This document shows positions 1-9,750 of a DNA stretch of 64,000 nucleotides, piece by piece (the first letter of the stretch is position 1; each line of letters starts with the position of its first letter). The position numbers were made by a program, and so were the translations under genes. Below the pieces are notes generated by a model. The model ran no database searches and was not told the DNA's origin. It worked only from the letters and a program-made list of their open reading frames with translations. Origin of the DNA: Bryoerythrophyllum caledonicum (lineage: Eukaryota > Streptophyta > Bryopsida > Pottiales > Pottiaceae). The stretch spans positions 16,311,218-16,375,217 of the forward strand of contig OZ020514.1 of NCBI GenBank assembly GCA_963971425.1, given 5' to 3'.

Positions 1-123
1 ACCAGGCCGAACTTTTATGTTCTTCGGATCAAATCGTTGTGGGTTGTGATTATGGTATGGCTCGAAACAAAGCAATCCGTTGACAAACAATACGACAACT
101 TTCTTCGAGTAGTCACGGCGTCG
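1..123 (-). CDS. U1 gene, second FCP1-like domain (partial exon, runs off window)
   Basis: The exon begins after a CACAG acceptor near position 124 and runs off the left edge. It encodes a HAD/FCP1-like beta strand read as VVVLFVNGLLCFEP and then a KVRPG segment. It matches the start of the exon at 57348-57974, where the rest of the FCP1-like fold is visible. In active FCP1 phosphatases this strand carries DxDx(T/V). Here FVNG replaces it, so the nucleophile aspartate is absent and the domain is probably not catalytic. It lies downstream of the first FCP1 domain on the same strand, separated by an intron of about 170 bases, so it is probably the next exon of the same gene. The rest lies outside the window. 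Confidence 0.55.
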
Positions 124-290
124 CTGTGAACATAACAAAAAAAAGAATGTTATACACAATAGACAAGGTAATGTACAAAATATTGAGGGGAATCATAACA
201 AAACAGCTATGACATGGCGTTGTCAACAGCGTAAAAGAGTGTAACAAGCCCTGCAGGTATACAAAATCGGTGTGGTAAAATCAAAATATA

Positions 291-997
291 CTAGACCACT
301 TCAGTTGATGACGGAGAAGATTCAGGTGAAATAAATCTACAAGTTTGTTGGTCCCACGATTGAGAGCATCCTTTTACTATATTTTCACCTACTTTAGAGC
401 GTCTAAGAACAGAACCATCAGTAAATCCGGAAAGGGGATTGGCCCGCACATATTGAGGTACAGAACAAAGTGAAGCCATCATACTCGACAGCCACGGACG
501 CAGGGTCTGGCGGAGGAAGTTGTCATCCATATCACCAGCCCACGTAGGTGGGTGAATAGCACTGAACTCGTCATTCAGGAGATTCTTCTCAGGACTATCG
601 TCAATAAGCAACGTCAGGCTGGGGTCGATGAAATCATGGTCCCTTGCGAGTTTAGAGAGGTCCTTCAGCATGTACCTCTTCGTAGGATGGTCCACTCTAG
701 GATAAGTGGACTTCGTTGTATCATCTTGCGACAAGACTATAAGCTGATCTCGCGTCAGTTTAGTATCACGTAGAAGTGCTGTGACCATATCATCCACATT
801 ACGGGACATCGCACAACTCCATATGACCACATTAGCCTTACTACGCAAACACTCTAGAAAACGGCCGCCGTCGGGTCTAGGAGTGCAGATGCGGTTAAAG
901 CCAGGCCTGTGAACTAAAAATCCATTTAAGTCCACGACGACAGTGTACCTTGGTACCCTTCCTGTGGATTCCCGAGGTGCTCCGGGCTCAGCTGCTC
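291..997 (-). CDS. U1 gene, FCP1/NIF-type HAD phosphatase domain exon
   Basis: This exon has the FCP1/NIF-type fold known from RNA polymerase II CTD phosphatases and plant relatives. Seen: motif I as TVVVDLNGFLVHR, motif II as NVVIWSCAM, and motif III as LTLLIDDSPEKNLLND followed by AIHPPTW. The first Asp of motif I is present, but the second (general acid) position is Asn, as in plant sequences with a DLNG motif, so activity is uncertain. The likely acceptor is near 997 (AGCAG before CTGAGCC). This frame ends at TAG 291-293, although a splice to the next exon is also possible. The exon at 58348-59036 is its paralogue. The fold call is firm; substrate and role are unknown. Confidence 0.75.
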
Positions 998-1087
998 AAA
1001 TTGGACCACCTGAAATATGAAGCAAAATCCAAAGGTGAGCCATACTATATCTGACAAAACATCGGGCTTTAGAGAAGGGCGTCTCAA

Positions 1088-1171
1088 GTAGAGGATCGAG
1101 CGAGCACCCGATCCCACATAAATATCGGGCGCGCTCCCGATCACCACTAGAAGATCGGGCGCGCCCTCGAT
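1088..1171. repeat. GATC palindrome cluster in U1 intron
   Basis: Three consecutive near-palindromes of the form GATCGGGCGCGCTCCCGATC, about 30 bases apart, lie in the intron upstream of the FCP1 exon. The matching intron of unit U2 (59037-59501) carries a different palindrome, with core GTAGGATCCTAC. Confidence 0.85.
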
Positions 1172-1465
1172 CTCAACAGGAAGAATTCGTCACACGAATT
1201 ACTTAGAATGAAACATGGGCATGGAATCTCACCTTCAATTATTGACGCCGGAACGGCACGTCCGCTGGACAAATGACGCTTTGAAATGCTTCCGGTTTCG
1301 GTAAAAGTTGCGGCAGGCTTTGACACGCTTCCACTAGGAGCAACAACTTGAAGATCGTTTCTTGCATCCGCACCAGTGGATCCTAGATGACCAAGTGCAG
1401 ATTAGGAGCGATGAATATAAGAGTCAGAAGAAAATGAACAAACAACCAAAGCAAGAGATACCTAC

Positions 1466-2230
1466 CTGGGAGAAGGGGATTTCCTCGAGCAATTGAGGAG
1501 CACTCCAAGGAAGACGAGACATCAACTTGAATCACGGCTCTTTCAGAGATTAACCCGTCATGGACTTCCGCAACGGCAGATTCTGATTGAATGTTAGCGG
1601 GGCTAAGAGGCTTCAATTCATCATCGAACATGCCTTCGTAAGCCCCTTCATTGACTACCGGTTCGCAAGTTGAATCCGTCAATGAAAGATTACGCCCCGG
1701 AGTAGAAGGTAGTTGCAGAGACCGTAAGTCAGTAAGTGCGCCGACAACCACCACCTCCACTTCAGTTGGGCCTTCCTCAGGGTCGGCCACGTGACCATCA
1801 GTGGCGTCGCCAGATGAAGACTGGTAGGACTAATCTACCGGCATCAAAGCCGGCCCGGACAAAGGAGACTCCACGACTGCGGGAGCAGTAACTGCTGCTG
1901 GGACACGTACAATCCTCGCCGTTATCCTCGTTCTAGAACCGACACCTTGGACTCTCATTGCCCTTTCATGATCGAACGGAATACGAATTGGCTCCCTTGG
2001 TGGGGATTCAGGCCTGTTATACCACCTCTCTTCCGCCTCCAGTACCTCACGCTCCTCATCCGACTCTCTCACCCTTCGTTCTTCCATTGTCTCCTCCCTT
2101 GCTTCGTCTTACCCAGCTCCGCCAACCTCAATTCCATGCCCTGACAACATATCGACGTGCATATCCTCCACGGACTATGGGGTGTCTTGGGTGGGTACTG
2201 AAGAAGGAGATACATCGCGAGGGTCGGCGG
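1466..2230 (-). pseudogene. U1 gene, charged linker exon(s), interrupted by in-frame stops
   Basis: The region encodes a low-complexity, charged linker. On the minus strand one frame runs from about 2230 to a donor at 1466 (CCCAG then GTAGGT), through MEERRVRESDEEREVLEAEE and a Pro/Val/Ala-rich part. It has in-frame TAG near 2176, TAA near 2115 and TAG at 1830-1832; Gln codons that lost a C would explain all three. The counterpart is the exon at 59502-60271 (shared RTR-I/MT-- segments and a LSPANI/FSPPRNV segment before the donor). No known domain is recognised. Exon limits upstream of 2087 are uncertain. Confidence 0.45.
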
Positions 2231-2299
2231 ATATTTGCTGCGCAAAGGACATACATTCAGTGGACGGACATACAAATGTCGACAATCATACCCAAAGCC

Positions 2300-2490
2300 C
2301 AAAAAGATCGGACTGGAAGATCCGGTGCGCACCCGATCCGGACCATGAGATCGGGGTAGCGCCCGATCCGATCAGAAAGATCCGGAGCACAACAAATCTG
2401 ATAGACGACAACGAAGGCAAACCCGGTCCCATCGGCGAGATCGGGAGCGCACTCGATCCGGTCAAAGAGATCGGGGGCGCACTCGATCTC
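2300..2490. repeat. Degenerate 30-bp GATC palindrome ladder in U1 intron
   Basis: Six or so units with GATC(C/G)GG-GCGC-C(C/T)CGATC cores are spaced about 30 bases apart in the intron downstream of the acidic exon. The same intron of U2 holds the different palindrome at 60457-60476. Confidence 0.8.
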
Positions 2491-2773
2491 AATATACCAG
2501 AATTTTAGAGTATGAAAATTAAACATTACAAGAGAAGCAGACGTTGTTGCAGTCAATGATTGCGTATTCAGAATAAGGGGGTGGCTGTACCGAATTCGAG
2601 GACGGCGATCCACTCGTGGGGTAGGCGCCGACACTCCATGCTGCCTGCAAGAAGGAGGACTACTGAAGATATAAACACTACCAAAGATGTATTACCACGC
2701 ACTACATTAATTGGTTCAAAGTCAATTATAAAGTGTTTAAGTCCATGGAAAAAAAGAAGTCGATGGGTCATAC

Positions 2774-3391
2774 GTTGCCACCAATGTCAGTGTTGTCCCG
2801 GCCAAGATGCAACTGTCGCCTGGTGTCAGAAAATAAAACGCTTGGTTCGGCCTCGGTCTCGGATGGATGGCGCTGAGTGAGGTCTGCTTCGTCGGCGGGC
2901 CGACTCACATCAGGTCCAGGTAGCGCAGCGATCGGATTTCCCATTCGGGTGCGTCTTCCATCCGATCCACTGTCGTTGTTGTCCTCTTCCTCAGCGCCCT
3001 CTTCAGTACGATCCGGATCAGGTATCTCCCCTTCCCTATTGTCGTCCTCTTCGTCGTCACGGTCCAATTCATTGTCTTTCTCCTCGTCACTCTCAGGGCC
3101 ACCGTGGTCAGTGCCAGCTTCATCTTCTGAGGATTCTGATGGAGTCTTTTGTCGTACACTCTTGAGAACGATTCTTCTCTTTGGCTGTACATTTTGGGCA
3201 GGTGCGCGTGAAACGACCAGGGACTTCTTTCTAATTCTCTTTGCCTTGGATAGCCTCTTCTTAGACGGCGGAGCCTCAGGGGGGGTAAGGGCTAGAACCT
3301 GACGTGCATCCCAAAATTTCTTTGCATTGTCAAAAGCAAAGGTCTTGTCTGCTGCTGTGAACACAACCTCCACGACTCTAGCGCCTTTGGT
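2774..3391 (-). CDS. U1 gene, exon with Rossmann beta-2 strand followed by acidic linker
   Basis: The acceptor is TTGCAG before ACCAAAGG at 3391, and the donor is GTATGA at 2773. The first codons (TKGARVVEVVFTAAD) continue the methyltransferase-like fold of the upstream exon. They look like the strand ending in an acidic residue that follows motif I in class I methyltransferases. After a basic patch (KKRLSKAKRIRKK) the product becomes strongly acidic, with EDEAG, DEEKDNELDRDDEEDDN and EGAEEEDN. Such tails are common in chromatin-associated proteins, so a nuclear role is plausible. The exon at 60798-61205 is the paralogue, with the same acceptor and donor context and the same order of basic then acidic segments. 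Confidence 0.65.
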
Positions 3392-3494
3392 CTGCAAGAA
3401 AATACCCGTTTCAAACGTAAGGTATATGATTAACGCAGCTAAAAACATCAAGAGCAAGAGTGATAATGATGAAAAATGATGCCATCATTCTTAC

Positions 3495-4952
3495 CAGGGA
3501 TATCCAAGTAATCGCAGAACCAGCTCCGACGTTGATAATAACAACGTTGCGACGGCAAAGTACACCAATCAATTTGTCCACCACGCCAACGTTGAAGTTG
3601 GCACGCCCAACCTGATCACAACTCGGTCCGGAGACGCTCTCAAAGTCCTTTGCATTCCACACAGGTTGAAACTGCAGATCGGGCCCGAAGTAGTCTCGGA
3701 AGCTTGCCTCCGCTACGTTGCCATCGGTCCGCCCGAAGACGAAATTGAAGTAGAGGGGTAAGGTTGGCTCAACCGATAGCGGTTTGGCGAACTGCTCGGC
3801 CGGAGAAGTGAGGTACACTGTCAACGTGTAATCCCAAACAGGGCCTTGAAGATAATTCCGATCTTTATCATTGAGGAAGTTCACCAGCACAACCAACCCA
3901 ACGCGGTCAGTTATAAACACACGTGGACTTCGCGCTCTCCTAAAATTCTGCTTATCCCTACTCTCCATTGCCGTGAAGCATTTCACCATCTCTTGCTTCA
4001 GGACGGATGCATCTCCAGATCCGCACTGCCCTCGGTTGACGAAGTAGTAAATGTAGATCTGCTTCAAATTCTTCGCATTGAAGGTCTTCAGGCTCTTGTC
4101 TGTCAAGATATTCTTTACATCACCGTTTTTTCTATCCAGCGACCTGACACGATAGTAGGATTCCATAAGCTCTTCAGGTTCTTCTCTAGATGCGCCACGA
4201 CTACCACCAGCACTATCCCTCTCACTGTCCCTCAGCTGTTGAAACATAGTCTTGAGCAAGGGTGCAATGTCATCTATCTTGTGAGAGGGGTTCAGATTGG
4301 CAGTCCGCTTCGAGAAGAATAATTGACCACCTTCATCTTGACTCAATCTGTTGTACCAGCTGAGAAGTACATCCTCGGTAATCTTGTGAGCAGCAGAAAA
4401 TTGCTCGTACTCCTCCTCCTTATACGGTTCTTCTACCATCTTCTGTGGAAGCGGCTTCCCCTCAAAGTGGTGCATGAGCTCGTTCTTCAACACTCTCAGC
4501 CTCCTTTCAATAAAGCAAAGGTCCTTCAGACTCCTCAGAACAGCCGGCTTCTTAAGTCCTTTCGAGAATTTCATAGAAATCTCTTTCCGCATCACCATGT
4601 CGGCCATCTTTTGACACTCATCATTGGTCAGTCCATACAGATCCCGAAGATCGTTCTTGTGCAGCGCCCGAGACTCCCTGTTCTTCGCCTGCTTCGAAGC
4701 GCGACTTTTTGATGATGAAGCTGCAGCGTCGTCGTCGTCGTCATCGACACTCGCAGAAAGGACTCCTGGAACATTGTTCCAAGGATTGGGAAGTAGTCCG
4801 TCGATGTATAACTCCTCAATTTGGACCCATTGTTGGAAGAGAGGATTCGGAACGTACAGCAACGGAAGTTTCGGCGCTCCACTACTTTTATTGAGATCCA
4901 AAGCGCCTGGTTTGTTTTCTGAGAAACATGCTTTGAGCTTCTCAACAAACGC
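3495..4952 (-). CDS. U1 gene, long exon with putative beta-class methyltransferase C-terminal region
   Basis: An uninterrupted 486-codon exon lies between acceptor TTTCAG (4953) and donor GTAAGA (3494). Near the N-terminus it has DDDDDDAAASS, then a helical basic region. Towards its end it reads FPLYFNFVFG-like strands, a helix ending VDKLIGVL, and NVVIINVGAGSAITWISL, continuing across the intron into GARVVEVVF. That order (helix, then hydrophobic strand with G-x-G-S, then helix, then strand with an acidic end) resembles motif X, I and II of N6/N4 DNA methyltransferases with the beta circular order. No DPPY-type catalytic motif is seen upstream, so it may be inactive or the resemblance may be fortuitous. 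The paralogue is 61339-62787. As a coding exon it is well supported; its function is not. Confidence 0.6.
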
Positions 4953-4997
4953 CTGAAAGCATGAAATGAAGTAAGTACACTCTCGATTGAGGGAGAA

Positions 4998-5017
4998 GAT
5001 CGGGTGCGCCCCCGATC
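4998..5017. repeat. Single GATC palindrome in U1 intron
   Basis: GATCGGGTGCGCCCCCGATC lies inside the short intron 4953-5109. The homologous U2 intron (62788-62968) carries two palindromes of the GTAGGATCCTAC type instead. Confidence 0.85.
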
Positions 5018-5109
5018 CTGGAGTAAAGCGAAAACAACGAATAAAAGGAATTGGAAAACTTAGTGGAATTGATGAACCTCAATAAACTAAATGGAATAGT
5101 ACGACTTAC

Positions 5110-6482
5110 ATTGAATTCTTTGGTGTTTAGGGCACCATTCCGTTTGGGCAACGGGTTGCCGAGCTCGTTCCACCATCTCCGAGCTGTTTGCAACTGATTT
5201 AAATAATTGCCTTCCTTCCGATTACCAGCAAAGTCTTGGTTTAGGAACTTGCTGAAGTACGTGAGCTGGTTGAATGACTCCTTTTTTGTCCACAATATTG
5301 TGACAAAGTACTTACGGGCGTTGGCGGCGTCGTGATCACTAAGGCTACCTTCTTCGAGGAGCTGTCTGTGAGCTGCGACACCATGTTGGCCTCCTATAAT
5401 ACAGAAGTGCGTATCCCTGTTGATTTGATCCCGTCTAGGTTGTTCGTCAAATAATTCCACAGCTCCGTCTTCCGTGTTTGGGTCATCAACTGGAGTAGGA
5501 GGTCCCCTTGTCGGCATCACGAAGACATGTTGCAGCGCTGCTTTGAAGGAGGGAATCGTCCTCTTCTGCGTGACTAAAGCTTCCACTCGCGACGGTAAAA
5601 GAGGCCGGTACACGATTGTTGGTGTCGGGGCCCTATGCAGGTTGTCAATGTCCACGAGGAGGTCCGGTTCGTTCGGATCGTCCTTGATCTTGAAAGGGCG
5701 CTGGCCAAATATGTGCAATGGAGCGAACTCCGCCTCGAAAAAGTCGCGCAACTGAACGAGCTCCTTCGTTGTGAATTTCGCAACAGCGGAGTGGGTAAGA
5801 TTCACCGCTTTCGCCAATGTCATTCTGTCAGCAGTTTTGGCTTTGGGTTTCTTCCTGGCCGATTTTTTCTTGATGGGTTCCTCTGCCACAGCCGGACCGC
5901 CGCCCGTTGAAGCTCTCTTCCGCTTTGGAGGGGTGATCGGAGGACGCCGCTGGCTTTCTTCCTCTCCCACGTTTTTTGCAACGACACCCGCCATCAACTC
6001 AGCCCAGACATCACACAAGTCACTTGCGTCGACACTATCGCCATCGATAAAGAACCCCAACGGCTCCACATCTTCGCAAAGCGAATAATTTAATCGCGCG
6101 GTGGGTAGAACTAAACCAAACATTTTTGTTGCTCTTGCTGATGCTACATATTCAGTGACGATCGCAAGGACGTGTTCTGCCGATTGAATTTTGTACAGTC
6201 TCAGAACCTGACAGTCCTTGGTCGGTAATAAGCGTGGCGGGCCGTTGCGCTGTCTTCTGTCCTCAGTCAGGATGACCGGTGCGACGAAGGTTCTACCCTG
6301 AGCCTCTTCTATCCCCAACTCCAGACCCCATTCCTTGGTCATGTCGGCAAGGTAAAAAGCGACAGGCTGCGAATCTGGGTCTCCTTGATACGGCATTGTG
6401 AGCAATCTGCAACTGATCGCAGGTTTAAGCCTCACCGGGAGCAACTCCTTCGGCACATTCTTTAACTCTGCACGGTTGGCTC
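5110..6482 (-). CDS. U1 gene, exon with ParB/sulfiredoxin-like motif and NLS-like tracts
   Basis: The exon starts after acceptor TTTTCGCAG near 6482 and ends at donor GTAAGT (5109), with an open frame throughout. An N-terminal globular part is followed by basic tracts PPKRKRAS and KKKSARKKPKAK (about 5850-5940), which look like nuclear localisation signals. Next comes LAKAVNL...LHIFGQ. Near 5352-5402 is IIGGQHGVAAHRQLLEEG, which resembles the ParB/Srx signature (hydrophobic-hydrophobic-x-G-Q-H-x-x-x-A). The usual Arg after His is Gly here. In bacteria and phages such domains can precede DNA methyltransferases, which fits the next exon. The U2 counterpart (62969-63723) has lost this core. Coding status is strong; the ParB assignment is moderate. 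Confidence 0.6.
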
Positions 6483-6569
6483 TGCGAAAATGAACGAAGG
6501 AAAAAGCTATTAGGAACAGGTCACATGATTCTGAAACTGCAATCCAAATTTGAGACTTATGCCAGAGAA

Positions 6570-7500
6570 CGAGAGCGCAGCAGAGATCGGGAGCGCTCTC
6601 GATAACTTGGTAGATCGGGCGCGCTCCCGAACTTGGGGGATCGGGTGCGCTCCTGAACTTGGGGATCGAATGGGGGATCGGGTGCGCTCCCGAACTTGGG
6701 GATCGAATGGGGGATCGGGTGCGCTCCCGATATTTTAGTGGAGATTGAGCGCGCACCCGATCTCGACTAGGGTATCGGGCGCGCACCCGATCCCAACCCA
6801 GACATCGGCTATGCCCCTGAGTTCGACTGCCATCGGGTGCACTCCCGATATTAATTACAAGATCGGGCGCGCTCCCGATCTATACGAGGAGATCTCGAGC
6901 TCTCTCGACCGCTACTTTCTTCATCGAATGCACTCCCGAGATCTCTTATGAGATTGTGGGAGCAAACTATCTCCTAGTGTAGATCGAAAGCGCTCCCGAT
7001 CTTATTGCAAATCGGGCGCGCTCCCGATCATCACTACGAGATTTTGAGAGCACCTAATGGCCAGTAGAAGATCGGGTGCGCTCCCGATCTTTTAGTGGAG
7101 ATCGAGCGAGCTCTTGATCTCGTCTAGGGTATTGGGCGCGCACCTGATCCCAACCGAGGCATCGGGTGCGCGCCTGATGTTGACTGCATTTAGGACCAAC
7201 ATGCATATACTTGGCAAAAAGTACTACTAACTGGTTCAGCCACTCTGGCACAATATTCGGCTTACTGATCACCACTGCCATCGGGTGCGCTCCCGATTTC
7301 AACTTGGAGATCGGGCGCGCTCCCGATCTATAGGAGGAGAGCTCAAACGCTCTTGACCGCCTTTTTCTTTACTGTGGGATCAACCTATCACGAACTAGAT
7401 CGGGTGCGCTCCCGATATTATTGCAGATCGGGCGCGCTCTCGACTAGGGTATTGGGCGAGCACCCGATCCCATCCGAGGCATCGGGTGCGCACCCGATGT
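6570..7500. repeat. Palindrome-rich 5' region of U1 gene
   Basis: About twenty copies of GATCGGGTGCGCTCCCGATC and one- to four-base variants lie at roughly 30-base spacing across the U1 5' region. A stretch of tandemly duplicated units around 6620-6730 shares the words GAACTTGGGGATCGAATGGG. The two arms of each copy are complementary, so each could form a hairpin or bind a symmetric protein. Confidence 0.9.
7216..7279 (-). CDS. Candidate first coding exon of U1 (copy a)
   Basis: On the minus strand an ATG-led short frame reads MAVVISKPNIVPEWLNQ, just upstream of the palindrome region. A second, diverged copy, MAGSISDSNLAPDWLNQ, lies at about 7638-7690. Conservation at protein level (N-x-x-P-x-W-L-N-Q) suggests a duplicated 5' exon. 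Donor sequences after LNQ are poor in both copies, so splicing to 6482 cannot be confirmed. Confidence 0.35.
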
Positions 7501-7513
7501 CGACGGCGTATAT

Positions 7514-7588
7514 ACGATCACATAACATACGGTCACATAATATACGGTCACATAATATACGGTCACATAATATACGGTTTCATGTATA
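7514..7588. repeat. 15-bp tandem repeat
   Basis: Five head-to-tail copies of ACGGTCACATAATAT lie here. The first and last are slightly diverged and the middle ones are identical. Confidence 0.95.
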
Positions 7589-7637
7589 TGGAAGTATATG
7601 CACATTTGAAATATGAATGAGCAATGAAATACTTATT

Positions 7638-7690
7638 GGTTCAGCCAGTCCGGCGCCAGATTCGAGTCACTAATCGACCCTGCCATCCTC
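7638..7690 (-). CDS. Candidate first coding exon of U1 (copy b)
   Basis: This is the diverged duplicate of the short exon at 7216-7279, reading MAGSISDSNLAPDWLNQ. It lies upstream of the palindrome-rich block and downstream of the fold-back element. Either copy could be the real start of the U1 gene. Confidence 0.3.
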
Positions 7691-8154
7691 GCCGATTATA
7701 AACGCTGCGGAGTATTGACCTGATTCAATAGATTGCCTCAGCATCGATGATTCCAGACCCAATACACAATTCCTATACAGCAAACCTCGAAACCATCTAA
7801 AGCATTGGACTAGGAGAATACAAATCGATTATCTTCGAATGAATATGATGAAACCCGAAAGCAGTTCACTACATTCTAATCAATCAACTAACTTAGTATT
7901 GACTGAAATTCAAAATTTCAACACACCATCTCAGCATATCAAGATGGCTAGAAAATCTGCTGGATGCAAGCCATTCACTGAATTCTAACTAGCAGAAACC
8001 AAGGCAATTTCCTGGAATTGAACTAAGTGAAACTAAGAAGCAGCTCACTTAATTCTTACTAGAATACTACCATAATTTTGAATGAGGAATGAGACATTCA
8101 ACATACCAAAATATCGAGCTCTGATCTTCTTCTTGCTAGTATGTCGTGAACGCC
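7691..8154. other. Non-coding spacer between U1 and fold-back element
   Basis: Apart from short AT-rich stretches with repeated words (AACTAAG, GAATTCTAACTAG) nothing is recognised. No coding frame is supported. Confidence 0.5.
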
Positions 8155-9085
8155 GTCCACCTTGTTCACCCAAGGCGCTCACAAAAGGTCACAGAACTTC
8201 GCTCCTCCTCGCATGCACACGCACCTCTTCAATGCGGCTCTTCTGTTCAACCTGTCTCTACCATGGACGAAGCGTTCTCCAGTTACGAGCACAATTAAAA
8301 ACACAAAGATGGACCAACCGCGAACAAAGACAGAAGAGAAAGACTGAAGAGAGACCGCGGTGAAGGCGATGAGGAAGACAGTGAAGAACTTCAAAGGCGA
8401 TGAGGAAGACAGTAAAGAACTACCACAGAAAATGAAAACGGCTATGGCGAAAAGGCTGTGGCGAGATCGAGCAAGGGAGGAGGAAATGAGAATGAGGATG
8501 GGGAAGAGGAAGGTGAGCGTGGCATGTGAGAGTGACGGTAGACTAGCAATCGATTGCTGTAGGCTGAAGTTGACGTCGTTCACTTCCTCATGATGCTTGA
8601 ATACTTATGGCAACGAGAAGTAATTAACTCGGTTAATACTCAACACCCGGCTAATACATCCAAAATATGTACCCTGAGTGGTGATTGGTATTTTCTTGTG
8701 TTTACAACCAAAGGCAATATTATCTTACAAACACAGGGCCTTCTAATAAACTTCTAAAGGCCTAAGGCAATTTCAAACCATGAATCCAATAAAAATGAAA
8801 AAATGAAAAAAATATATATATATATATTATATATGTATATTTCATTATATATATGTACATATGTATATTATATTCATATATATACATATATAAAATTATA
8901 TTTATATATAAATAGATATATATATATGTATATTTATATCTTATTTTATTTTTTTGATGGAGCTCATATCAAGGACAATCAACTATAGAGAATTTTTTTA
9001 AAATATAATTAAGCAACCAAATGTTATTTTCTTTTAAAAACCATATATCCTAAACCCTGCACCCAAAATCCTAGACCCTATCCAA
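8155..9085 (+). repeat. Left arm of fold-back element
   Basis: This arm is the inverted counterpart of 13635-14578. It includes a (TA)-rich stretch at 8810-8950 and ends inward with CCTAAACCC-type telomere-like words. Open frames in it mirror frames in the other arm, as expected from duplication rather than coding. Confidence 0.85.
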
Positions 9086-9423
9086 GATACAACTATACAT
9101 ACACAGATGATATAAATATATACACAACATACAATGATATCTCCGTACGATATATATCTATTTATACAACATACAATGATACATATATACAACATACAAT
9201 AATTATATATGAATACAATTTATATATTTATATATATATCCAACATACAACTATACATACACAGATATATATATACAACACACAATTATATCTCCATACG
9301 ATTTATATCTATTTATACTACATACAATGATACATACATACATTTTGTACATATATACAACATACAATAATTTTATATGTTTACATATATCCAACATACA
9401 TGTCAACTATACATACACAGATG

Positions 9424-9424
<1 letters not shown>

Positions 9425-9465
<41 letters not shown>
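9425..9465. repeat. (TA)n microsatellite
   Basis: This is a pure TA dinucleotide run within the minisatellite. Confidence 0.95.
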
Positions 9466-9466
<1 letters not shown>

Positions 9467-9572
9467 ACATACAACATACAATTATATCTCCATACGATTT
9501 ATATTTCCATACAATTTGTACATAATATATACAACATACAATAATTATATATCGATATAGTTTATGTATATA

Positions 9573-9750
9573 TAGAAGAAGAAGAAGAAGAAGAAGAAGA
9601 AGAAGAAGAAGAAGAAGAAGAAGAACGCCGGTCCCGGAGAGACCGGTGTGAATAGAGTGTCTAATCGCACCTCCACTAAGACCATGCCCACCAGGCAAGG
9701 AATTAGTAGTACGGGGCTTCTTCCCCCTCTCGAGGGTAGACACTATACAA
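9573..9750. repeat. (GAA)n plus hairpin module, copy 1
   Basis: About 17 GAA triplets are followed by a GC-rich hairpin (CCGGTCCCGGAGAGACCGG) and a conserved tail with CACCACTAAGACC-like and GGGCTTCTTCCCCCTCTCGA words. Related copies occur at 11838-11900 (truncated), 12369-12512 and, inverted, 12815-12895. Confidence 0.85.

Noticed and set aside
2877..3302. Plus-strand Ser-rich frame of 141 residues
   Set aside because: It is the antisense of the acidic U1 exon; the paralogue at 60798-61205 supports the minus strand.
8179..8583. 134-residue minus-strand frame with hydrophobic N-terminus, repeated at 14321-14545
   Set aside because: Both are in the fold-back arms, so similarity comes from the inverted repeat. 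The frames differ in length and have frame changes, so coding is unsupported.
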